From Paracoccus sp. S3-43 (lineage in GTDB: Bacteria > Pseudomonadota > Alphaproteobacteria > Rhodobacterales > Rhodobacteraceae), in contig NZ_CP119082.1 of assembly GCF_029027965.1 (NCBI RefSeq), positions 2,713,001 to 2,777,000 on the forward strand: 64,000 nucleotides of DNA, read 5' to 3'. Shown here piece after piece: positions 1 to 7,711 of this stretch; the first letter of the stretch is position 1; each line of letters begins with the position of its first letter. The notes under the pieces were generated by a model that was given only the letters and a program-made list of their open reading frames with translations, did no database searches and had not been told where the DNA came from. The position numbers and the translations under genes are program-made.

Positions 1-166
1 GTTTCCACCGCGCCAGGGCCTGGCCATCCATCTGGGCGGCGCGATAAACCTGACCCTGGCTGACTTCGTGGAAATTGCCGCTGAGCTGCAGAAAACCCAG
101 CCAGGCCACGGTCGCCACCAGCAGGACGGCCAGCGCCAGACACAGCCGTCTTGTTCCGCGCCACAT
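1..166 (-). CDS. Membrane-anchored protein tyrosine/dual-specificity phosphatase-like protein, N-terminal part (cut by window edge)
   Basis: Only the first 55 codons are in the window; the rest lies beyond position 1. The start is the ATG at 166-164. The protein opens with a short basic stretch and one hydrophobic segment (about residues 8-27, rich in L, V and A), which would anchor it in the inner membrane. The following residues (about 31-46, FHEVSQGQVYRAAQM) resemble the conserved entry to the dual-specificity phosphatase fold, where a phrase like FHEV..G.vYRSaQ precedes the catalytic domain. The catalytic Cys-x5-Arg loop would lie outside the window, so the assignment rests on this short motif only. 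Another signal-anchored protein is possible. Confidence 0.5.
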   Translation of the reverse strand, partial: MWRGTRRLCLALAVLLVATVAWLGFLQLSGNFHEVSQGQVYRAAQMDGQALARWK

Positions 167-217
167 GCCGCACCCCTGAAAAGACGCCATCTTCTAGCAG
201 CATCGGATCGGCCCCTG

Positions 218-1171
218 TCAACGGGATTTCACCCTTGCCCGCCACAACGTGAACAGCCCCGCCGCGACCACGATGGCAGCCCCGATCGCCACGTTCAGAT
301 GCAGCACCTCGCCGAAGACCGCGACGCCGATGACGCTGACCCAGACCAGTTGGGTATAGGCGAAGGGTTGCAGGGCGGACGCCTCGGCCAGTTCATAGGC
401 GCGGATCAGCAGCCAATGCGACGCGATCCCGCAGGCGCAGAGCAGCGCCATCCAGATCCAGTCGGCGGGGGCCAGCCATTCCCAGTGCCGGATGCCCAGC
501 ACCGTCACCGTGACCGCCCCGGCGATGCCCGTCCAGAAAAAGCTGACCTGGGCCGGATCGTCGCGCGACACATGCCGCGTCAGCAGCCCATAGACCGCGA
601 ACAGCAGCGCGCAGGCGAATGCCATGCCCGCCCCCAGGTTCAGCGCGGTGCTGCCGGGCCGCAGGATGATCAGGATGCCGACGAAGCCCACCCCGATCGC
701 GGTCCAGCGGCGCCAGCCGACCTTTTCGCCCAGGATCGGCCCGGACAGCGCCGCGACCAGCAGCGGATAGGCGGTGAAGATCGCATGCGTGCCGACCAGG
801 CCCAGGCGGACGAAGGCCTCGATCATGACGGTGGTCTCGATCACCAGGATCGCGCCGCGCAGGATCTGGGTCTTGGGCCGCTTGGTGCGGATGGCGCGGC
901 GCAGCCCGCCCGGCTGGCGCGAAACCAGGGCGATCACGAACAGCGCGAACACCCAGTATCGCAGCATGACGATCAGGACCGGCGGATAGTCCGACCCCAG
1001 CACCCGTGAGAACCCATCCTGGACGGCAAAGATCAGGCTGGTCGCGCACATCAGCAGGATGCCCAGGCCCGTCCGATCCCTGGCGCCCCGCGTCACCGGC
1101 GGAATCGGCGGCGGCGCGGCGGCAGCGGCCGCCGAGGCGGCGTAAGGCAATGGATCCCGATCGTCTGGCAT
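218..1171 (-). CDS. DMT-superfamily (EamA) permease
   Basis: A 317-residue integral membrane protein of the drug/metabolite transporter superfamily, with about ten hydrophobic segments arranged as two EamA repeats; the second repeat carries the usual helix pattern ending in a basic tail. I chose the ATG at 1171 because GGGGGA lies six bases upstream; an in-frame ATG at 1198 would add nine residues but has no ribosome binding site. The N-terminus has an odd run of seven alanines followed by PPPIPP before the first helix. Substrate cannot be read from sequence; relatives export amino acids, drugs or S-adenosylmethionine-like metabolites. It is the downstream neighbour of suhB on the same strand, 78 bases away. 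Confidence 0.85.
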   Translation of the reverse strand: MPDDRDPLPYAASAAAAAAPPPIPPVTRGARDRTGLGILLMCATSLIFAVQDGFSRVLGSDYPPVLIVMLRYWVFALFVIALVSRQPGGLRRAIRTKRPKTQILRGAILVIETTVMIEAFVRLGLVGTHAIFTAYPLLVAALSGPILGEKVGWRRWTAIGVGFVGILIILRPGSTALNLGAGMAFACALLFAVYGLLTRHVSRDDPAQVSFFWTGIAGAVTVTVLGIRHWEWLAPADWIWMALLCACGIASHWLLIRAYELAEASALQPFAYTQLVWVSVIGVAVFGEVLHLNVAIGAAIVVAAGLFTLWRARVKSR

Positions 1172-1249
1172 GGCGCGTCCCCCGGATGGAACCGCCATGC
1201 GCCTGTTTCCGCCCCAAGGTCAAGGCGGCCCCGCCCCGCCGGGCGCAAA

Positions 1250-2038
1250 TCAGTCGCGGCTGCGGATGATCCTGGCCAGGGGTTCGAACACCTGGGTGTT
1301 GGCGGCGATCAGGCGGCCCGATTCCAGCGGGTCGTCGCCCTCGCGGATGCCTTCGACAAAGCCGCCGGCCTCGCGCACCAGCAGGATGCCCGCCGCCACG
1401 TCCCAGGGCTTGTTGCCGCGTTCCCAGTATCCGTCATACCGCCCCGCCGCCACATAGGCGAGATCAAGCGCCGCCGCGCCAAGCCGCCGCACCCCCGCCG
1501 TCAGCGGCATCAGCCGCGCCAGATCCTGCAACGCGGCGGGCAGCGGGCCGCGCCCGGCGAAGGGAATGCCCGTCGCGAACAGCGATTCGTCCAGCCGTCG
1601 GCGGCCCGAGACCCGCATCCGCTGGTCGTTCATGAAGGCCCCGCCGCCCTTCTCGGCCACGAACAGCTCGTCCTTGGCGGCGTCGAAGATCACCGCCGCG
1701 ACGATGTCACCCTTGTGTTCCAGCGCGATGCTGACCGCCCAATGCGGCAGCCCGTGCAGGAAGTTGGTGGTCCCGTCCAGGGGATCGACGATCCAGCGGC
1801 GGGTCGGATCCTCGCCCGCCTCCTCGCCGGTTTCCTCGCCCAGCCAGCCATAGTTGGGGCGCGCGCCGCGCAGTTCTTCCTTGATGATCCGCTCGGCCTC
1901 GTGGTCGGCCTTGCTGACGAAATCGCCCGCGCCCTTGACGCTGACCTGAAGGTTCTCGACCTCGCGGAAATCCTTGACGAGGCTGCGCCCCGCCTTGCGG
2001 GCGGCCTTGATCATGACGTTCAGATTGGCGCTTGCCAT
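1250..2038 (-). CDS. suhB: Inositol-1-monophosphatase family protein (SuhB)
   Basis: A 262-residue Mg-dependent phosphatase that hydrolyses inositol monophosphate or related sugar phosphates; in proteobacteria the same protein also takes part in rRNA transcription antitermination. The metal-binding motifs are intact: GEE at about 67-69, DPLDGTTNF at 85-93 and WDVAAG at 212-217 (D213). Length matches the family (about 260-270). The start at 2038 has GGAG six bases upstream. Family identity is secure; whether it serves inositol metabolism or the RNA-related role is not visible here. Confidence 0.93.
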   Translation of the reverse strand: MASANLNVMIKAARKAGRSLVKDFREVENLQVSVKGAGDFVSKADHEAERIIKEELRGARPNYGWLGEETGEEAGEDPTRRWIVDPLDGTTNFLHGLPHWAVSIALEHKGDIVAAVIFDAAKDELFVAEKGGGAFMNDQRMRVSGRRRLDESLFATGIPFAGRGPLPAALQDLARLMPLTAGVRRLGAAALDLAYVAAGRYDGYWERGNKPWDVAAGILLVREAGGFVEGIREGDDPLESGRLIAANTQVFEPLARIIRSRD

Positions 2039-2270
2039 GGGATGCTCCGGGAATGGGGGTCGGGGGCGTCATAGGGGCACGCGGCGGGAATGTGAAGCGC
2101 GCGAAGAGGGGCCATGGCGGATGGGCCGTCGCAGGCGCGTGCCTCGCCTGGCCCGCCACCGGCGGCGACATGCGGTCCGCGGCATCGCCCTTCGGACCTC
2201 GCGGAGCGACGGCCCCTGTCGTCGGAGGAAGGGAAGCCCCCTCCACCGCCCTGTCTTGGGCGCGACAAGC
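2039..2270. other. Intergenic stretch without a recognisable gene
   Basis: These 232 bases separate suhB from the next minus-strand gene. Neither strand gives a reading frame with a plausible start signal and family resemblance. The stretch begins with the upstream region of suhB and could hold its promoter, but I cannot place -35 and -10 boxes with confidence. Confidence 0.5.
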
Positions 2271-3077
2271 TCAGGCGCGACGCGCGCCGAGGCGCCGCGT
2301 TGCGAGGCCCATCGCCAGCGCGCTGGCCAGCAGCAGCCCGCCGGCCGGCAGCGGAACCGGCGCCGGCTGGCTGCCGATACGCAGATCCGCCACGACGGCG
2401 GCATGGTCGGAATAGAACAGGCCGTCGCCATGCTGGGGCAGGCGGGTGTCGACGTTCCAGGCCGACAGCACATCGATGCCCTCGCCCCGCGCGAAGGTGA
2501 AGTCGATGCGCTGCGGCACCAGGTTCTGGGGTTCGTGCGGGCTCCAGGTCGAACCCGCTGCGGCGGCGACATCGGGATTGGCGGTGCGATAGACATCCCT
2601 GTAGCCGGCGCGTTCCCACAGATCGGTTGCCTCGAAATCAAAGGACTGGCCATGATGGCTGGGGATATCGGCATTTTCGACCGACCAGTCCGAGGCGGAC
2701 ACGGTGTTCAGGTCGCCGCCGGCCAGGATCGCCTCATCGGTCTCGCCGACCAGCGCCTCGATCTGGCGAATGATCTCGCGGTTTTGCGCGACCTGCACGC
2801 GATCGGCGCTTTCGACCGCTTCGACGCTGTGGCGCGGCTCCAGCCCCTTGGCGATGTCATTGGCGTTGTCGTTGATCATGTAGCCAATCCAGGGATCGGT
2901 ATAGCTCGTCCACAGCGGGAACAGGTTCAGCCCCTGCCCGCTGGGCAGTTCGACCCGCGCACCGCCGAAGTTGAAGTTGCTGATGATGCCGGTGCTGCTG
3001 TCGGCGTTGTAGATGTCGGTGATGTCATAGCGGGTGAACAGATACAGATTGTCGTAGCCAATCCCGTTGCCCGGCAT
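2271..3077 (-). pseudogene. 5'-truncated endonuclease/exonuclease/phosphatase (EEP) family gene with VPLPA-type C-terminal sorting signal
   Basis: The frame encodes 268 residues matching the C-terminal half of an EEP (DNase I-like) domain: GGDLN at 120-124, RIDF at 190-193 and the catalytic SDH at 223-225. It ends with VPLPAG (241-246), a hydrophobic helix and an arginine-rich tail, the layout of the VPLPA-CTERM sorting signal of Rhodobacterales. Proteins with this tail need an N-terminal signal peptide for export, but none is present; the N-terminal EEP motifs (the first Asn and the metal-binding Glu) are also missing. The preceding 54 bases run in the same frame back to the metR stop codon and look non-coding. 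The full-length relative at 5082-6344 is 420 residues long. I read this as a remnant after a 5' deletion. An intact but atypical cytosolic protein is less likely. Confidence 0.65.
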
Positions 3078-3131
3078 GCGCCCCGCGCCGGTTCGATGCC
3101 CGTCCGGTGGCGGCGGCGCGGCTGGCGGCGC

Positions 3132-4046
3132 TTACGCCACCGCCCCGCGCAGCATCCGCAGCGGTTCCGTCCGCGACAGGCGCAGGACATGCGCCATGTA
3201 GGGCTGTCCCAGATCCTCGGCCCGGACCGCCGCATACAGCCGCCGGATGAGACCGCCGCGCGTCAGGGGCAGCATGGCGATCTCCGCATTCGCGGATTCG
3301 CGGCGCAGCACCCAGTCGGGCATCACCGCCACCCCCCGCCCCGATGCCACCAGCATCAGCGATACCGCGGTCAGTTCCACCGTCCGCTGCTGCGCGGGCT
3401 CGACCCCGGCGGGCGTCAGGAACTGGCTGAACACGTCCAGACGCGCCCGGTCCATCGGATAGGTGATCAGCGTTTCCCCCGCCAGATCGGGCGGGTCGGC
3501 ATAGCCCTTGGCCACCAGCGGATGATCGGCGGGCACCACCAGCGTGGGCGAGTAATCGAACAGCGGCTGGAAGACGATGCCCGCCATCTCCTCGGGATCC
3601 GAGGAGATCACCAGATCGACCTCTTGCCGGGCCAGCGCGGGCAGCGCGCCGAAGGCCAGACGCTGGCGGATGTCCAGATCCACCTCGGGCCAAGCGCGGC
3701 GGAAGATGTCCAGCACCGGCAGCAGCCAGTCGAAACAGGCATGGCATTCCATGGCGATGTGCAGCCGCCCGATGCGGCCCGCCTCGACCCCCTTGAACTC
3801 GGCCTCGGTGGCGGCGACCAGCGGCAGCACCTGCTCGGCCAGCCGCAGCAGGCGCATTCCGGCGGGCGACAGGCGCATCGGCTTGGCGCGGCGCACGAAC
3901 AGATCGACCCCGGCCTGTTCCTCCAGCGCCTTGACCTGGTGCGACAGGGCCGACTGGGTAATGTTCAGCACCTCGGCCGCGCGGGCAAGGCCGCCCTGTT
4001 CGTGGATGGCGCGGACGGTGCGCAGATGGCGCAGTTCCAGATGCAT
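3132..4046 (-). CDS. metR: LysR-family regulator of methionine genes, MetR-type
   Basis: A 304-residue LysR-type regulator: winged helix-turn-helix at about 1-60 (helix region AARAAEVLNITQSALSHQ), linker, and a periplasmic-binding-protein-like effector domain. The phrase ECHACFDWLLPVLD at the start of the effector domain closely follows E. coli MetR (ECHSC.QWL.PAL), and the gene is divergent from metF, as expected for MetR, whose coinducer in enterobacteria is homocysteine. The start at 4046 fits the family N-terminus but has no Shine-Dalgarno sequence; instead a perfect palindrome (4049-4061) sits two bases upstream, suggesting autoregulation. Confidence 0.9.
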   Translation of the reverse strand: MHLELRHLRTVRAIHEQGGLARAAEVLNITQSALSHQVKALEEQAGVDLFVRRAKPMRLSPAGMRLLRLAEQVLPLVAATEAEFKGVEAGRIGRLHIAMECHACFDWLLPVLDIFRRAWPEVDLDIRQRLAFGALPALARQEVDLVISSDPEEMAGIVFQPLFDYSPTLVVPADHPLVAKGYADPPDLAGETLITYPMDRARLDVFSQFLTPAGVEPAQQRTVELTAVSLMLVASGRGVAVMPDWVLRRESANAEIAMLPLTRGGLIRRLYAAVRAEDLGQPYMAHVLRLSRTEPLRMLRGAVA

Positions 4047-4048
4047 GG

Positions 4049-4061
4049 TGAGGCAGGCTCA
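4049..4061. promoter_or_regulatory. Candidate MetR operator 1
   Basis: TGAGGCAGGCTCA is a perfect palindrome, TGAG-N5-CTCA, close to the enterobacterial MetR consensus TGAA-N5-TTCA. It lies between the divergent metR and metF genes, immediately before the metR start codon, where a bound regulator would block metR expression. It is 31 bp, about three helical turns, centre to centre from a second site. Confidence 0.5.
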
Positions 4062-4079
4062 TGTTGATCTTGAGGATTA

Positions 4080-4092
4080 TGAATTTGTCTCA
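4080..4092. promoter_or_regulatory. Candidate MetR operator 2
   Basis: TGAATTTGTCTCA is TGAA-N5-CTCA, one base from the enterobacterial MetR consensus TGAA-N5-TTCA. It is 45 bases upstream of the chosen metF start. With the site at 4049-4061 on the same helical face it fits cooperative binding by a LysR tetramer. Confidence 0.5.
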
Positions 4093-4136
4093 CGAGGCGA
4101 CGCATGGCACAAGCACCCAAAGCCAAAGGAATCGCC

Positions 4137-5009
4137 ATGTCCCGCCCGCAGATCAGTTTCGAGTTCTTTCCGCCGAAGACGCTGGACGCGTCCTTCCGGC
4201 TGTGGGAAACCGCGCGGGCCCTGGCGCCGCTGGCGCCTGATTTCGTGTCCGTCACCTATGGCGCGGGCGGCACCACCCGCAAGCTGACGCATGAGGCGGT
4301 GACGACCCTCCACCGCCATTACGCCATCCCCGTCGCCGCCCACCTGACCTGCGTGGAAGCCACGCGGGCCGAGACGATGGAGATCGTGCAAGCCTATGCC
4401 GATGCCGGGATCCGGGAAATCGTGGCCCTGCGCGGCGATGCGCCGCAGGGCGAGGACCGCTTCACCCCGCATCCCGAGGGCTTCGCCGACACGGTCGAAC
4501 TGATCGAGGCGATCGCCGCGCGGGGCGACATGACGATTCGCGTCGGCGCCTATCCCGAGCCGCATCCCGACAGCAGCGGCACGGATGCCGACGTGGCCTG
4601 GCTGAAGCGCAAGATCGACGCGGGCGCGACCAGCGCGATCACGCAGTTCTTCTTCGATGCCGAGACCTTCTTCCGGTTCCGCGACAAATGCGCGGCCCTG
4701 GGGATCGACGCGCCGATCATCCCCGGCATCCTGCCGATCCAGGGCTGGGCCGGGGCCAGGCGGTTCGCCGCGACCTGCGGGACCAGCGTGCCGGGCTGGG
4801 CCGAGCAGGCGTTTTCCCAGGCCGCGGCCGAAGGCCCGGCGGCGGAACGCGCGCTGTCGGAACGGGTCTGCGTGGATCTGTGCCGCGCCCTACTGGCGGG
4901 TGGCGTGGACCGGCTGCATTTCTATACGCTGAACCGGCCCGACCTGACGCTGGCGGTCTGTTCGGCGCTTGGCATCCGCCCCGTATCGGGGCTGGAGGCC
5001 GTCGCCTGA
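4137..5009 (+). CDS. metF: Methylenetetrahydrofolate reductase
   Basis: A 290-residue FAD-dependent TIM-barrel enzyme reducing 5,10-methylene-tetrahydrofolate to 5-methyl-tetrahydrofolate, the methyl donor for methionine synthesis. The start of the barrel (SFEFFPPKT), SVTYGAGG, ALRGD and AITQFFFD are family hallmarks; length is as in E. coli (296). I chose the ATG at 4137 because AAAGGA lies six bases upstream and the protein then starts MSRPQISFEFFPP as homologues do; an ATG at 4104 is in frame but has no such site. Divergence from metR and the operators between them imply control by homocysteine status. Confidence 0.95.
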   Translation: MSRPQISFEFFPPKTLDASFRLWETARALAPLAPDFVSVTYGAGGTTRKLTHEAVTTLHRHYAIPVAAHLTCVEATRAETMEIVQAYADAGIREIVALRGDAPQGEDRFTPHPEGFADTVELIEAIAARGDMTIRVGAYPEPHPDSSGTDADVAWLKRKIDAGATSAITQFFFDAETFFRFRDKCAALGIDAPIIPGILPIQGWAGARRFAATCGTSVPGWAEQAFSQAAAEGPAAERALSERVCVDLCRALLAGGVDRLHFYTLNRPDLTLAVCSALGIRPVSGLEAVA

Positions 5010-5045
5010 CCGGGGCGACACCGCAGCGTCGCACGCAGGCGTTAA

Positions 5046-5073
5046 CCTGATGATCCCCTTACCCGTCATCAGG
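5046..5073 (+). promoter_or_regulatory. Stem-loop overlapping the ribosome binding site of the secreted EEP gene
   Basis: CCTGATGA (5046-5053) and TCATCAGG (5066-5073) form a perfect 8-bp stem with a 12-base loop. The right arm includes the AGG of the Shine-Dalgarno AGGAG (5071-5075) of the gene starting at 5082. In mRNA the hairpin would partly hide the ribosome binding site; it could alternatively serve as the 3' end of the metF transcript, though no T-run follows. Confidence 0.4.
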
Positions 5074-5081
5074 AGAAACCG

Positions 5082-6344
5082 ATGCGATTTTCCATGTATG
5101 CGCCGGTCTTGGCCGCCGGCGTTCTGGCCGCAAGCGGCGCGGCGGCCGACACCGTCCGCTTCGCGACCTACAACGCCTCGCTGAACCGCGACACCGACGG
5201 GGCGCTGAAGGCCGATCTGGAAAGCGGCGCCAGCCAGCAGGCCAGCGCCGTGGCCGAGGTCATTCAGCACCTGGGCGCGGACGTGCTGCTGATCAACGAG
5301 TTCGACTATGCCCCCGGCAATGACAGGCTGTTCGCCGACAATTATCTGGCCAAGCCGCAGAACGTGTCGGGCCAGGGCACCGCGACCGGCGTCGACTATG
5401 GCTACAGCTTCATCGCGCCGTCCAATACCGGGTTGCAGACCGGCTTCGACATGGACGGCGACGGCGGCATCACCGGCAACGACGCCCATGGCTTCGGCCT
5501 GTTCGAGGGCCAGTATGGCATGACCGTCTATTCCCGCCACGAGATCCTGACCGACCAGGTGCGCACCTTCCAGACCTTCCGCTGGACCGACATGCCGGAC
5601 GCGAACCTGCCCACGAAGGACGACGGCAGCAGCTATTACCCGTCGGAATCGCTGGAAACGCTGCGGCTGTCGTCGAAAAGCCACTGGGACATCCCGATCC
5701 GCATCGGCGATCAGGTCGTGCATCTGCTGGCCAGCCACCCCACCCCGCCCACCTTCGACGGCCCCGAGGATCGCAACGGCCGCCGCAATGCCGACGAGAT
5801 CCGGTTCTGGGCCGACTATATCTCGGGCGCGGAGTATATCTATGACGACAAGGGCGTGACCGGCGGCCTGGCCGAGGATGCGCAGTTCGTGATCATGGGC
5901 GACCAGAACGCCGACCCGCATGACGGCGATTCCTTCCGGAACGCGATCCTTCAACTGCTGGAGCATGAGCGTGTCAACGCGACCTTCACGCCGCGCAGCA
6001 AGGGCGGCGAGGCGGCGGCGGCGCAGGGCGGGGCGAACGACAGCCATACCGGCGATCCGGCCGAGGATACGGCCGATTTCGCCGACACCGCCCCCGGCAA
6101 CCTGCGGGCCGATTACGTGCTGCCGTCGCGGGGACTGACCGTCACGGGTTCGGGCGTCTTCTGGCCGGCCGGCGACGATCCGCTGTCGGTCCTGACCGGA
6201 GAATATCCGTTCCCGACTTCGGACCACCGCCCGGTCTGGGTCGACCTGGACATTCCGGCGCCCGCCCCGATCCCGGTTCCGGCGGCCGGTCTGCTGCTGG
6301 TCTCGGGCCTCGCCGGTCTGGTCCTGGCGCGCCGCCGCCGTTGA
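5082..6344 (+). CDS. Secreted endonuclease/exonuclease/phosphatase family protein with VPLPA/PEP-CTERM-like sorting signal
   Basis: A 420-residue EEP-superfamily protein. It opens with a signal peptide (residues 1-22, cleavage likely after ASGAAA), then the DNase I-like fold: TYN at 29-31, INEFDY near 68 (metal-binding Glu), MGDQNADP near 270, RADYVLPS and TSDHRPVW near the end. The C-terminus IPVPAAGLLLVSG followed by a hydrophobic stretch and ARRRR is the tripartite layout (proline motif, helix, basic tail) of exosortase substrates. It is therefore probably exported and anchored or trimmed at the envelope. Substrate (nucleic acid, phospholipid or phosphoester) cannot be read. SD AGGAG is six bases before the ATG. 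The truncated relative lies on the other side of metR/metF. Confidence 0.85.
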   Translation: MRFSMYAPVLAAGVLAASGAAADTVRFATYNASLNRDTDGALKADLESGASQQASAVAEVIQHLGADVLLINEFDYAPGNDRLFADNYLAKPQNVSGQGTATGVDYGYSFIAPSNTGLQTGFDMDGDGGITGNDAHGFGLFEGQYGMTVYSRHEILTDQVRTFQTFRWTDMPDANLPTKDDGSSYYPSESLETLRLSSKSHWDIPIRIGDQVVHLLASHPTPPTFDGPEDRNGRRNADEIRFWADYISGAEYIYDDKGVTGGLAEDAQFVIMGDQNADPHDGDSFRNAILQLLEHERVNATFTPRSKGGEAAAAQGGANDSHTGDPAEDTADFADTAPGNLRADYVLPSRGLTVTGSGVFWPAGDDPLSVLTGEYPFPTSDHRPVWVDLDIPAPAPIPVPAAGLLLVSGLAGLVLARRRR

Positions 6345-6355
6345 AACGCCACACT

Positions 6356-6377
6356 CGGCGGCGCATCGGTGCCGCCG
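6356..6377. terminator. Hairpin between convergent genes
   Basis: CGGCGGC (6356-6362) and GCCGCCG (6371-6377) form a perfect 7-bp GC stem with an 8-base loop, in the 35-base gap between the convergent EEP and decarboxylase genes. There is no T-run on either side, so it may be a transcript-end stabiliser rather than an intrinsic terminator. Confidence 0.35.
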
Positions 6378-6379
6378 GG

Positions 6380-7534
6380 CTATTCGAAGCCCATCACCGT
6401 GGCGCGGGTCATGGCGCCGAAGCCGTTGAAGCGGGTGTTGGTCACGACCGAATAGGCGCCCGCGCCGTGGAAGATGACGTAATCATCCTCGGCGATGTCG
6501 TCGGGCAGGGCCAGTTCCCCCGGCAGGCGGTCGACCGAATCGCAGGTCGGGCCGAAGATCACGCGGCCGTTGCGGTCGCCCGTGCGGGGCTTGCCCTGCG
6601 GCGTCAGCACCTCGATCCGGTCGATATTGCCGATGATCGGCAGTTCCGCCAGGCCGCCATAGACGCCATCGTTCAGGAACAGGTCGGTGCCGTCGCGCAC
6701 GCCCTTGACGCGGGTGATCAGCGCATAGGCGTCGGCGCAAAGGCCCCGGCCGGGTTCGCAGACCAGTGCGGGCGCGTCGTCGCCGAAGCATTCCGTGACC
6801 GTATCGGCAATCTCCGCGAAGATGGATTGCAGGTCCGGTTCGACCCCCACCACGCGGTGCGAGGGGAAGCCGCCGCCCACGTTCAGCCGCCGCGCCCGGA
6901 CGCCCGCGATGTCGCAGATTTCCCTGGCCACGCGGATATAGCTTTCCCAGGCGATCGGGTCGGTGCATTGCGTGCCGGGATGGAAGGTCAGCGAGGCGAC
7001 ATAGCCCCGTTCCGCCACCCGCCGCAGCAGATCCGCCGCCAGATCCGGCGTGGCGCCGAATTTCGAGCCGAAGTCATAGGCCGCGCCCAGGACCGGCAGC
7101 TTGAAGCGGGGCGAGATCTCGACCCCCTGCCCGTCCACCGAAACGGGCAGCTGTTCGAACAGCTTCTCCAACTCGCTGCGGCTGTCGACCGACCAGGCGA
7201 GGATGCCTTCGCGGACGCCATGCGCGATCTCTCGGCGCGAGCGGACGGGGTTGTGGTAATGGCGCGCGGCGCGCGGCGCGAGGCGGCCGATCAGGTCGAT
7301 CTCGAATGGGGATGCCACGTCGAAACCCTGGATCCCGGCGGTGACGAGGTTCTGGATCACCGCCTCGTCGGGGTTCGACTTCACGGCATAGGTGACAAGG
7401 CCCGGAAAGCCGTCCAGAAACTGCCGCGCCCGGTCCTGCAACACGGTGGGCGCAAAGGCCATCACCGGATGGTCGGGCTGAAGATGGCGGACGATCTCGG
7501 CGGGATTGTCCCAGACGGTCTTCTGTGTCCCCAT
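6380..7534 (-). CDS. Ornithine/lysine decarboxylase-type PLP enzyme (alanine-racemase fold)
   Basis: A 384-residue fold-type III decarboxylase of the eukaryotic-like ornithine decarboxylase group, making putrescine (or cadaverine) from ornithine (or lysine). The PLP lysine is K52 in YAVKSNPD; the HPGTQC phrase, GGGFPS (phosphate loop), EPGRGLCA and the cysteine of FGPTCDSVD are all present. Length is typical of the bacterial members (about 380-395). The start at 7534 has AAAGGAT eight bases upstream. It is divergent from an Lrp-type regulator at 7712. It would feed putrescine to the carboxyspermidine enzymes at 42153-44515. Ornithine versus lysine specificity is not certain. Confidence 0.88.
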   Translation of the reverse strand: MGTQKTVWDNPAEIVRHLQPDHPVMAFAPTVLQDRARQFLDGFPGLVTYAVKSNPDEAVIQNLVTAGIQGFDVASPFEIDLIGRLAPRAARHYHNPVRSRREIAHGVREGILAWSVDSRSELEKLFEQLPVSVDGQGVEISPRFKLPVLGAAYDFGSKFGATPDLAADLLRRVAERGYVASLTFHPGTQCTDPIAWESYIRVAREICDIAGVRARRLNVGGGFPSHRVVGVEPDLQSIFAEIADTVTECFGDDAPALVCEPGRGLCADAYALITRVKGVRDGTDLFLNDGVYGGLAELPIIGNIDRIEVLTPQGKPRTGDRNGRVIFGPTCDSVDRLPGELALPDDIAEDDYVIFHGAGAYSVVTNTRFNGFGAMTRATVMGFE

Positions 7535-7620
7535 GGGGTGGGATCCTTTCGCGCTTTGGATGCGGGCGGGCATCGCCAGATCGAAGCCCCTCAACCCAGA
7601 ATGGCGCTTTTGGGTTTCAA

Positions 7621-7634
7621 TTTCACCGATGAAA
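7621..7634. promoter_or_regulatory. Small palindrome in the decarboxylase/Lrp intergenic region
   Basis: TTTCA-CCGA-TGAAA is a perfect 5-bp inverted repeat in the AT-richer part of the 177-base divergent intergenic region. Lrp/AsnC proteins bind AT-rich palindromes of this size, so it is a candidate operator of the neighbouring regulator. The match is short and could be chance. Confidence 0.3.
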
Positions 7635-7711
7635 AGGGTAGATTCGCACCCCTTGCGCGCTATTATGCCGAACATCATGTCATTTTGACGAAACAGCGGG
7701 GGTGTCGCCGA

